Part shown: one piece after another, positions 57,381 through 64,000 of the stretch
Numbering within the stretch: position 1 is the stretch's first letter
Layout: each line of letters starts with the position of its first letter
DNA from: Bacillus cereus ATCC 14579
Lineage (GTDB): Bacteria > Bacillota > Bacilli > Bacillales > Bacillaceae_G
Direction: 5' to 3'
NCBI RefSeq assembly: GCF_000007825.1
Contig: NC_004722.1
Location: 1,776,501-1,840,500, forward strand
Length of the DNA stretch: 64,000 bases
The notes under the pieces: model-generated
Told to the model about the DNA's origin: nothing
The model's input: the letters and a program-made list of their open reading frames with translations, nothing else
The model's database searches: none
Made by a program: the position numbers and the translations under genes

Positions 57381-57815
57381 ATGTCCGTTGGATTTAGCTG
57401 ACTGTGGCATATATAGTAGGTAGGAAATAGGAGAAGCTATGTTGCATACTATGAACTATAGGCAACGTGAAAGAGAAGCCTTAGGGTAATTTCACCAGTC
57501 ACTCTCTCCTGGAGAAGAAGGCCCTTCGAAACTCAGGGGGTCATGATCCAATGTTCAGTTAGTTAATAAAGTGAAGCTTATGCATTAATTCAAGTGATTG
57601 AAGCTGTGTATATGGCTTACAAACGTTGATATAACAACGATGTATAATAATTGTATATTGATTACGTATTGAAAAAAGAAAGAATCATTGATATCAATGG
57701 ATTCCGCTTCTATCCAGTTTACATAACCAATGTTATAGGCAGTCATTATTAATACGATATTCATCTTTATTCAAAATAGGTATTTTAGATTATTAAACAT
57801 TTGGTTTTGTTTTAA
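57381..57815. other. Non-coding stretch before the terminase genes
   Basis: About 435 bp with only very short ORFs. It contains purine/pyrimidine-rich patches (CTCTCTCCTGGAGAAGAAGG near 57502) and no tRNA-like cloverleaf that I could fold by eye. Possible small RNA or packaging-related sequence; nothing more specific is supported. Confidence 0.35.
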
Positions 57816-57816
57816 T

Positions 57817-57895
57817 CCCCCGGGGGAGGTCAAATCTGGTGAGGGGCTGGCAGGCGCTCGTAACGTTCCGCCAGAATTTTTAAACTCGGGGGGCT
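57817..57895. other. Candidate cos / packaging-initiation region
   Basis: GC-rich island in an AT-rich surround, 80-160 bp before the small terminase gene. It holds a perfect palindrome CCCCCGGGGG (57817-57826), GAGGGGCTGG, and an interrupted CTGGC...GCCAG pair (about 57847-57873), and ends TCGGGGGGC. Phages with HNH/terminase modules of this kind often have their cohesive-end site here. The cut site itself cannot be read from sequence. Confidence 0.4.
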
Positions 57896-57915
57896 ATACA
57901 AAATATACGAATTTC

Positions 57916-57947
57916 AAGGCAATCGATACTAAATCGGTTGCCTTTTT
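57916..57947 (+). terminator. Terminator directly before the small terminase gene
   Basis: AAGGCAA-t-CGAT / ATCG-g-TTGCCTTTTT with a 5-nt loop. It isolates the packaging operon from upstream transcription or acts as an antitermination target. Confidence 0.8.
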
Positions 57948-57973
57948 CTATTTCAGGAAGAAAGGGGAGCGAA

Positions 57974-58405
57974 ATGATGGCGAAGTTAGACGAATTAAAG
58001 CAGAAACTTACGGCTAAACAAATTCAAGCGGCGTACCTGCTTGTAGAAAACGAATTGATGGAATCGAACAACGAGGAAAAAAGAACCCAAGACGAAATGG
58101 CCAACGAGTTAGGCATAAATCGGACAACGCTTTGGGAGTGGCGAACTAAGAACCAGGACTTCATTGCATTCAAGAGTGAAGTGGCCGACAGTTTCCTTGC
58201 AGAGAAGCGCGAGCAGGTGTACAGCAAGTTAATGCAGTTAATTTTAGGGCCGCAACCGAGTGTAAAAGCCATGCAGTTGTATATGCAGCGATTCGGTTTA
58301 CTGACTGATAAGAAAGTAATCGAGGGTGATCTAGGAAATGCGACTCGTACAAATGCGGAAATCGAAGAACAGCTTCAGAAATTAAAAAAATTGACAGGCG
58401 AGTAA
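57974..58405 (+). CDS. Small terminase subunit
   Basis: 143 aa from ATG 57974 (AAAGGGGAG upstream). N-terminal helix-turn-helix TQDEMANELGINRTTLWEWR (about 35-55) followed by a helical oligomerisation part (LAEKREQVYSKLMQLILGPQ). It recognises the packaging site and passes DNA to the large subunit encoded next. Annotated from fold and synteny. Confidence 0.88.
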   Translation: MMAKLDELKQKLTAKQIQAAYLLVENELMESNNEEKRTQDEMANELGINRTTLWEWRTKNQDFIAFKSEVADSFLAEKREQVYSKLMQLILGPQPSVKAMQLYMQRFGLLTDKKVIEGDLGNATRTNAEIEEQLQKLKKLTGE

Positions 58406-58421
58406 AAGGAGGGCGGGCTAC

Positions 58422-60137
58422 ATGGCATATATAGACGGTAAATGGTTAGCCCGTCAAGAACGTCAGGAGCGTATCAATCTTGTAGCAGAAAGAGCAAAGA
58501 AATTACAGGAGTTGTACGAAACTGGCGAGGCTACAGAATATTATATGGATACACTACTTGCTGACATCGATGAGCTAGAAAAGTTAAAAAGGGTACATCG
58601 TGGAGAACATGACATGCTGTACTTCATGTATGAGTATTTCTCTGAAGAAGGGAATCCAGGGAATCCAGATAACTTAATCCCAGCTGGAGTAACGATGGAT
58701 GATGCGGCTGAATTTCACGAAACCTTATGTGGCTTGTTAGATGACATCACAACAGGTAGGGAGAAAAAGAAAAAAGTAGCCTGGAGTGTAGGTCGTGGCC
58801 ATGCGAAAACCGCATACCTGAGTAATGGTTATTTGTGTCATCAAGTTGTGTATCGATTAAAGCAGTATATTGTTTTGATTTCTGAAACATCTGATGTAGC
58901 CGGTGACTTTATATCCTGGGCACGTGATCAGTTAAAGTATAACGAAAAATTACGCGAGGATTTCGGAATCTTACTTTATGAGCAAAAAAGCCGAAATGAA
59001 GTAGATAACGACAAAGAATTTGTTACGTTAACGAACACGAAAGTCGAAGCAAAAGGTATAGGGACACAGGTACGTGGTTTACGTCACGGCTCAAAAAGGG
59101 TTCAGCTCTACATTTTGGATGATTTGGAGAGTAAAGAAAATACCGCGACGGTTGACTTGATTGCCAAAAACAAACGCTGGTTCAAGGAAGAATTGCTTCC
59201 AGGTTTAAGTCGTCAAGAAGGTGCCTGTATCTATATGGGTACCATCGTTTGTTACGACAGTTTGTTGCATCACGTGATTAAAAACCGTCGTGATTTCGTA
59301 TCGAGATCATTTCCGGCAATCCTAAAATGGTCAGAGCGTGAAGATTTATGGCAAGAATGGCGTGAGATTCGTCAGGTCGATGATCCAGACTCGGCAGATC
59401 GTGCTCGCGAATTTTATGAACAGAATAAAGAAGAGATGTTAAGTGGTACAAAAACGTTATGGCCATCACATTTCCCTTACATCGATTTGATGGAAATTAG
59501 AGAAGATGACGGTACCAAAGCGTTTAACCAGGAGTATCTATGTAACCCGACTGACGAGGAAAGACAGATATTTAAACCTAAATATTTCACGTACTGTACT
59601 GAAGATGATTTAAAAGACAAAAAACTTTTGTATTACGGTGCGGTTGATTTCGCAATGGGAAAAGAAAAAGGTGACTACAGCGTAGTAGTTACACTTGCGA
59701 AAAACGTGGAAACAGGAACGTGCTATATTATCGATATTTTTATGGAGCGTGTGCATCCAAATACGTTGTTAGAAAAGGCTGTAGAATACACGCTGGCATA
59801 TCAATATGAATCAATTGCTGTAGAGGCACAACAAGCACAGGAGTGGTTTGCTGAGAAAGTTGGGGAAGCGTTGCAGAAGAAAGGGTATCCGTCATCGACT
59901 CGCTTAAAACAAATTAAGCAACGTACGAGAAAGGCATTACGTATCGAGTCGTTATTACCAGATATACAGAGCGGTAAATTACGTTTTATGAAACATTTAC
60001 GTGCTTTATTGGAGCAATTTGAAATGTATCCGATGCACCCACACGATGACGGTCCGGATGCAGTTCAAATGGCTTTTTCTATTGCATATAAACGTGCAAG
60101 ACGTAAAGCGGGAACTACAGGGAATTCAAGATATTGA
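58422..60137 (+). CDS. Large terminase subunit (packaging ATPase-nuclease)
   Basis: 571 aa, AAAGGAGGG upstream. ATPase: Walker A-like WSVGRGHAKTAYLSNG (about 122-137) and Walker B VQLYILDDLESKE. RNase-H-like nuclease: first Asp in YGAVDFAMGKEKGDYSVVV, later PHDDGPDAVQMAFS with the terminal catalytic Asp. It drives DNA into the prohead and cuts it. Confidence 0.93.
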   Translation: MAYIDGKWLARQERQERINLVAERAKKLQELYETGEATEYYMDTLLADIDELEKLKRVHRGEHDMLYFMYEYFSEEGNPGNPDNLIPAGVTMDDAAEFHETLCGLLDDITTGREKKKKVAWSVGRGHAKTAYLSNGYLCHQVVYRLKQYIVLISETSDVAGDFISWARDQLKYNEKLREDFGILLYEQKSRNEVDNDKEFVTLTNTKVEAKGIGTQVRGLRHGSKRVQLYILDDLESKENTATVDLIAKNKRWFKEELLPGLSRQEGACIYMGTIVCYDSLLHHVIKNRRDFVSRSFPAILKWSEREDLWQEWREIRQVDDPDSADRAREFYEQNKEEMLSGTKTLWPSHFPYIDLMEIREDDGTKAFNQEYLCNPTDEERQIFKPKYFTYCTEDDLKDKKLLYYGAVDFAMGKEKGDYSVVVTLAKNVETGTCYIIDIFMERVHPNTLLEKAVEYTLAYQYESIAVEAQQAQEWFAEKVGEALQKKGYPSSTRLKQIKQRTRKALRIESLLPDIQSGKLRFMKHLRALLEQFEMYPMHPHDDGPDAVQMAFSIAYKRARRKAGTTGNSRY

Positions 60138-60153
60138 GAAAGGAGGGGCTTGA

Positions 60154-61671
60154 ATGAGAGTACAAGGTGATCGTAATTTTATGAATCCTGTGGAAATTGT
60201 AATGCCAGTTCGTACCGCACTCGGCGATTCTGAGTGGACACGCATTATGTCCGAGGTTCGTTTGTATGAGCGTTATGAAGGAGACTTAAACGTATGGTCT
60301 GATTATAAAAAACCAGAAAATCTCGACTATGAACCTACGAAAATACAACTTGATTATCCTCAAAAAATTGTAAACATGATTGCAGCGTGGCAATTTGAAA
60401 AAGAACCGAAAGTCACAGTTCCTCCTGATGTGATAGACGACCCGGCACTTATGATTCAATCAGGATACGAGCCTAGTGAGGAGCAGCAAGCAGAAAACAG
60501 TAGAGCGAAAGCGAAAGAAAGGCTATTAACATGGGTTTGGGATGACAATCGAATGCATGAGAAGTTATTAGCAGCAGCAAAAGACAGGGCTATTTCAAAA
60601 ACTGGTGTGTATGCTCGTATTCACTATGATAAACGTCGTGGTGAATTTAAGATTATTTGGCATCCATCCACAGAAGTTATTGCAAAGTATAGCGACTGGG
60701 ATATAGATCAGCTGGAAGAGATTCATTTTATTGCATGGCTTGATGAAGAACAAACGAAAATGTGGAAGTTATCGTATTACTTAGTTTGGCATGAAGAAGC
60801 TGGTGAGTACGACTGTGAAATTGAAGAGGCTGTATACAACGGTGACTTAGAAAAGCAAGAGAATAGGGTTGAGCGCTCATCAATGGGCATCGATTTTATT
60901 CCCGTTGTACCTGTACCGACTGAAAAACTAAGTAAACGTACTACAGGTTATAGTGAATTGGAGAAAACGATTGAGTTGTCTGATGAAATTGACAAAAAGA
61001 TGTCCGATTACTCGGATGCGTTACGTTTTGAGATGTTTGCTATTACTTTGTTAACGAATGTAGATGAAGATCCTAAGAATCCACTTCAAGTTGCACCAGG
61101 TGCGAAATGGGATTTAGGTGACGGTGCGGAAGAGACCGGTGAACCAAGTGCTAAAAAGCTAGAAAGTGGATTTAGATTTAAAGAAACTATTGAAGCATAT
61201 CTGGACCGGTTGCAGAAACGCCTACATGAAAAAGCAGAGGTACCGATGGTGAACACTGCGGACATGAATACGGGCGGTATAAATGACATGGCGGTACAGC
61301 TTTTGTTTAGTAATATCATTTCAAAAACACAACGCTCATGGGTGATATGGCAGTCCCGTCTACAAACCTTAAATGAGTATATTTTACGTTATATGAAAGC
61401 TAGGGAGGATGACTCCAAATTCAAATACGATAAAGAAATGTTAGCAAAAGTAGATAACTATTATGCTAGTAAGATTATTTTCGGTTTACCGTTACCGCAA
61501 GATCAAAAAGCACTTATCGAACAGTTAGGCGATGAAATTTCAAACGAAATCGAATCAATTAAAGGTGCAATTACGAGAAGTGGTAAAGAAAATGCGGAAC
61601 AAAAGTTCATGGAGATTATGCAAGAGCGGATGTTGAAAAGACAATCTCAGGATCCGTATAACGAAAAGTAA
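60154..61671 (+). CDS. Portal protein (SPP1 gp6-like)
   Basis: 505 aa, AAAGGAGGGG upstream. Characteristic portal features: N-terminal wing (ERYEGDLNVWSDYKKP), MSDYSDALRFEMFAITLLTN helix region and the C-terminal YDKEMLAKVDNYYASKIIFG with QALIEQLGDEIS-like helix. It forms the dodecameric channel at one prohead vertex through which DNA enters. Directly after the large terminase. Confidence 0.9.
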   Translation: MRVQGDRNFMNPVEIVMPVRTALGDSEWTRIMSEVRLYERYEGDLNVWSDYKKPENLDYEPTKIQLDYPQKIVNMIAAWQFEKEPKVTVPPDVIDDPALMIQSGYEPSEEQQAENSRAKAKERLLTWVWDDNRMHEKLLAAAKDRAISKTGVYARIHYDKRRGEFKIIWHPSTEVIAKYSDWDIDQLEEIHFIAWLDEEQTKMWKLSYYLVWHEEAGEYDCEIEEAVYNGDLEKQENRVERSSMGIDFIPVVPVPTEKLSKRTTGYSELEKTIELSDEIDKKMSDYSDALRFEMFAITLLTNVDEDPKNPLQVAPGAKWDLGDGAEETGEPSAKKLESGFRFKETIEAYLDRLQKRLHEKAEVPMVNTADMNTGGINDMAVQLLFSNIISKTQRSWVIWQSRLQTLNEYILRYMKAREDDSKFKYDKEMLAKVDNYYASKIIFGLPLPQDQKALIEQLGDEISNEIESIKGAITRSGKENAEQKFMEIMQERMLKRQSQDPYNEK

Positions 61672-61744
61672 TACTTGCCTTACGAAATGGCGCTATAAAC
61701 TTTCGGAAATTATAGCCGACAGGCTCAAAATGGAGGATTTGCAA

Positions 61745-62512
61745 ATGGAATACGCAAAACAAGCTACAGCATTAAAATTTTTTGTAGGACAAGTACAAAA
61801 AACACCTAAGTTCCCACTTCGATTAGACCTACAGTTTTTCTCTGATGGTGGTCCTGGAGGTGATCCGGACAAAAAGCCTGGGGGTCCTGACGATCCGTCA
61901 AAAACTTTTACGCAAGAAGAACTAGATGAAATTGTTAAGAAGCGCTTAGAACGTGAACGTGGTAAATCCGCTGAGAAATACGGTGATTACGATAATGTGA
62001 AAGCGAAATTAGCAGAATACGAAAAAGCTGAGGAAGAGCGTAAAAAGCAAGAAATGACGGAAATTGAACGTTTGCAGGCTGAAAAAGAAGAAGCTGACAA
62101 AAAGGCACTAGAAGCTTCCGAAGCAGCACAAAAAGCGCAAGAAAAAGCAAATACACGTATTCTAAATACAGAAATTAAGAGTATTGCACGTACTTTAGAT
62201 GCAAATGATCCAGGTGACGTATTGGCGCTTTTAGATAAGTCGACCATTCAACTTGATGAGAATGGAAATTATCAAGGAGTTGAAGAGGCTGTTAATGCGC
62301 TAAAGGAAAGCAAACCTTGGATGTTCAAGAAAGTTGTGGGAGCTGATGCAGCCGGTGGCGCGAATCCAGGAACAAATCCGAGAGCGAATGAAATTCTTGC
62401 TTTAGAAAAAGAACTGGAAGAAGCAAAAACAAAAGCGTTAAAAGATTCAAAGTATGCGGGAGAAGTAACACGTATTTATAACAAGTTGTTAGAAGCGAAA
62501 TCGAAGAAATAA
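61745..62512 (+). CDS. Capsid scaffolding protein (DUF4355-like)
   Basis: 255 aa from ATG 61745 (GGAGG upstream; ATG 61730 is also in frame). Low-complexity Gly/Pro/Asp segment (GGPGGDPDKKPGGPDDPSKT), then FTQEELDEIVKKRLERERGK and a long Glu/Lys/Ala coiled coil (about 75-140). This is the usual scaffold pattern placed between portal and capsid. It should guide prohead assembly and be removed before maturation. Confidence 0.87.
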   Translation: MEYAKQATALKFFVGQVQKTPKFPLRLDLQFFSDGGPGGDPDKKPGGPDDPSKTFTQEELDEIVKKRLERERGKSAEKYGDYDNVKAKLAEYEKAEEERKKQEMTEIERLQAEKEEADKKALEASEAAQKAQEKANTRILNTEIKSIARTLDANDPGDVLALLDKSTIQLDENGNYQGVEEAVNALKESKPWMFKKVVGADAAGGANPGTNPRANEILALEKELEEAKTKALKDSKYAGEVTRIYNKLLEAKSKK

Positions 62513-62571
62513 CGGATCGTTGATTAAAAGTCAGCGATTTTTTAATTTTAAAATTTGAGGGGGCTACAAAT

Positions 62572-63696
62572 ATGCCAGTACCAACTACGTACGAATTTCA
62601 ACAACAAGTAAGACAAATGCAAGCGAATGTGGATTTAATTCTTACGAAAGCACCTGTTCTTTTCGGATTAATTGGTGTAGGAGACGCTTTAACACAAACT
62701 AAATTTGAATGGCAGAACGACTATTTAAACTCTGATACAGGTATTGTAAAAACTGCCGCAGCTGTTGGGGATACGGACCTAGTTTTAGAAAAAGGCGAGG
62801 CTCGTAAATTCACTGAAAATGCTCTGGTACAAAACGGCTTAGAAGTGCTACGTGTAGTAAGTGTTGATGAAAATGCCGATAAAATCACTGTGCAACGTGG
62901 TTACGATAGTACGAAAGCGGAGGCAATTACAGCTGGTGGTGAATTAAAAGTCATCGCAAGACCGAGACCAGAAGGTGAAGATGCTTTCCGTAAGAATGAG
63001 ATCAATGACCGTTTAGTGTCACATAACTTCTCACAAATCTTTTCAAGATACGCATCTGTTTCACGTACACAACAACAAGTGAATACATACGGCGTATCAA
63101 ACGAATTAGATTATCAAGTAAATCTGCGTTTACAAGAGATGATTCGTGAAGCGAACACGTCTTTAATTTATGGTCGTAGAAATGGCGGTTCTCCGACACA
63201 ACCACGTACTACAGGTGGTTTATTTGCATTTACAGGTATTGAAGGTTCTCATAAGCAAGATTTTAAAGGGAACGAAATCGCGGCTAAACCACTGAATGAC
63301 GCTGTAGAGCAAGTGTTTACGCGAGGCGGTTCAGCAAATACGATTCTATGTGGACCGAATATCGCACGACAAATCACAAAACTTGGTGGCGATACAATTC
63401 GTACTACGCGTCAAGATACTGCGGCAGGTTACCAAATCTTATCGTTTGTATCGGATTTACCAGGTGGAGCGATTTCTAGTGTGGTAGTTGATTTAAATAT
63501 GCCTAAAGATCGTGCGTTACTTCTTGATACAGATAAAGTAAAGGCACGTTACTTAACTCCAATTTATGATCAAGATGCTACACCAAATGGTGCTGACTAC
63601 TTCTCTCGTGTCATTCGTGGGGAATTTGGATTTGAAGTTAAGAATGCGAAAGAGTCTATCGCTGTTCTTGAAAATATCTCTAAAACAATGGCTTAA
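62572..63696 (+). CDS. Major capsid protein (SU10/DUF5309-like, HK97 fold)
   Basis: 374 aa with GAGGGGG upstream. Starts MPVPTTYEFQQQVRQMQANV and includes the conserved PRPEGEDAFRKNEINDRLVS and NTILCGPNIARQITKLGGD. The pattern matches DUF5309-type capsid proteins, which adopt the HK97 fold. High predicted expression: strong ribosome-binding site and a terminator-like GGTAGCGTGTATGCTACC just after the stop (63699-63716). Confidence 0.88.
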   Translation: MPVPTTYEFQQQVRQMQANVDLILTKAPVLFGLIGVGDALTQTKFEWQNDYLNSDTGIVKTAAAVGDTDLVLEKGEARKFTENALVQNGLEVLRVVSVDENADKITVQRGYDSTKAEAITAGGELKVIARPRPEGEDAFRKNEINDRLVSHNFSQIFSRYASVSRTQQQVNTYGVSNELDYQVNLRLQEMIREANTSLIYGRRNGGSPTQPRTTGGLFAFTGIEGSHKQDFKGNEIAAKPLNDAVEQVFTRGGSANTILCGPNIARQITKLGGDTIRTTRQDTAAGYQILSFVSDLPGGAISSVVVDLNMPKDRALLLDTDKVKARYLTPIYDQDATPNGADYFSRVIRGEFGFEVKNAKESIAVLENISKTMA

Positions 63697-63698
63697 AA

Positions 63699-63721
63699 GG
63701 TAGCGTGTATGCTACCTTTTT
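63699..63721 (+). terminator. Terminator-like hairpin after the capsid gene
   Basis: GGTAGC / GCTACC around GTGTAT, followed by TTTTTTG. Probably a partial terminator that raises capsid output relative to downstream genes. Confidence 0.75.
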
Positions 63722-63745
63722 TGTATTTTGAAAGGAGTTTTATGC

Positions 63746-63970
63746 ATGTCTATTTCTGAAAATCAAGCACAACGTTTAAACAGATCGATGCCGATTGCGA
63801 AAGACACATCACTTGGCAATATTATTAAAGGTCTTGAAGAAAAAGTAGCTCTAATACCCAAAAAGGTTGATAAACAACCAGATAGTACAGCGACTGACGT
63901 AGCGGGTGTAGTGAAAGACTTAAATGCACTTATTGCAAAATTAAAAGCTGCAGGAATCATGATGCCTTAA
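63746..63970 (+). CDS. Small head-region protein, 74 aa
   Basis: ATG 63746 with AAAGGAG upstream. MSISENQAQRLNRSMPIAKD, with a helical C-terminus (VKDLNALIAKLKAAGIMMP). In this position phages usually carry a head-fibre, decoration or head-tail-joining protein. No family is identified. A following gene's ribosome-binding site (GACGGAGGTGA) lies at 63982-63992. Confidence 0.68.
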   Translation: MSISENQAQRLNRSMPIAKDTSLGNIIKGLEEKVALIPKKVDKQPDSTATDVAGVVKDLNALIAKLKAAGIMMP

Positions 63971-64000
63971 CAAAATACAGTGACGGAGGTGACGCAAAAT

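Larger units (their letters stand above)
28168..64000. mobile_element. Prophage (siphovirus type), left part; right end outside the window
   Basis: Continuous block of phage genes in functional order: lysogeny/communication (28.3-31.5 kb), recombination (31.9-37.4), replication (37.4-45.8), small accessory genes (45.8-56.6), late regulator (56.9), packaging and head (58.0 onward). All except the two repressors run rightward. No integrase is seen at the left end, so it should be at the right end, as in several Bacillus temperate phages. The AEP-MCM primase-helicase and BC1881 family point to the prophage type known from B. cereus ATCC 14579. Confidence 0.93.

Noticed and set aside
57437..57490. 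16-aa ORF in the pre-terminase gap
   Set aside because: Very short, with only a moderate ribosome-binding site; no support beyond chance.
28168..64000. CRISPR array or tRNA genes in the prophage
   Set aside because: No regularly spaced repeats of CRISPR length and no cloverleaf with TTCRA arm found by eye; the 15-bp motifs are spaced 129-590 bp with genes between, unlike CRISPR.

Overview
The window comes from a low-GC Firmicute, almost certainly a member of the Bacillus cereus group. The evidence is the gene content and wording of the proteins: deoR-deoC-nupC-pdp-cdd, YnzC, PepP-like, BrnQ, YcnJ/YcnI, an ACR3 permease, and phage families such as BC1881, YopX and an AEP-MCM primase-helicase. 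It falls into two parts: chromosome (1 to about 28,190) and the left two thirds of an integrated siphovirus-type prophage (about 28,190 to past 64,000).

Chromosome. A deoxyribonucleoside utilisation locus opens the window (deoR, then deoC-nupC-pdp-cdd behind a DeoR-type operator). Its terminator is split by a 1,451-bp IS3-family element with a TTG target duplication. Then follow a CcdC-like membrane protein, YnzC/DUF896, an Xaa-Pro aminopeptidase, a pentapeptide-repeat protein, a multicopper oxidase lipoprotein with a His-tailed membrane protein, topoisomerase III, a polytopic membrane protein, an ACR3 permease, an azoreductase behind a palindromic operator, BrnQ, a VOC enzyme, the copper pair ycnJ-ycnI, an EamA exporter divergent from a LysR regulator, and an Rrf2 regulator followed by a DsbA/FrnE-like oxidoreductase and a nitroreductase. 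The Rrf2 promoter and the oxidoreductase leader share a 19-bp palindrome. An amidase gene is cut off at 28,192 by the prophage.

Prophage. The lysis-lysogeny end holds an XRE repressor, an arbitrium communication cassette (AimR receptor at 29067-30164, then a 44-aa pre-peptide ending DPGTIG), a strong hairpin, a candidate downstream effector ORF, a second XRE repressor and a Cro-like gene whose promoter carries an operator between -35 and -10. Next come a split Rad50/SbcC-like ATPase with an Mre11/SbcD-like nuclease, a PD-(D/E)XK nuclease, a superfamily 2 helicase, a putative ssDNA-binding protein, a fused AEP primase-MCM helicase and a family A DNA polymerase. This looks like a largely self-sufficient replisome. 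About 11 kb of small accessory genes follow (dUTPase, SANT-like protein, YopX, ABA sandwich, zinc-ribbon miniproteins, HNH, HExxH protein, BC1881, AbrB). In the 48.76-50.52 kb part each junction carries a copy of a 15-bp motif. After an AT-rich block and an ArpU/RinA-like regulator there is a non-coding block with a candidate cos region, then small and large terminase, portal, scaffold and major capsid. Tail, lysis and probably integrase genes lie beyond the window.

Several genes (cdd, IS orfB, the Cro-like gene, the helicase, dUTPase) each carry one single-base frameshift, mostly beside short homopolymers, and a small gene at 55489 has two in-frame stops. Either the assembly has residual indel errors or these genes are decaying. 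Read checking is needed before biological conclusions are drawn from those breaks.
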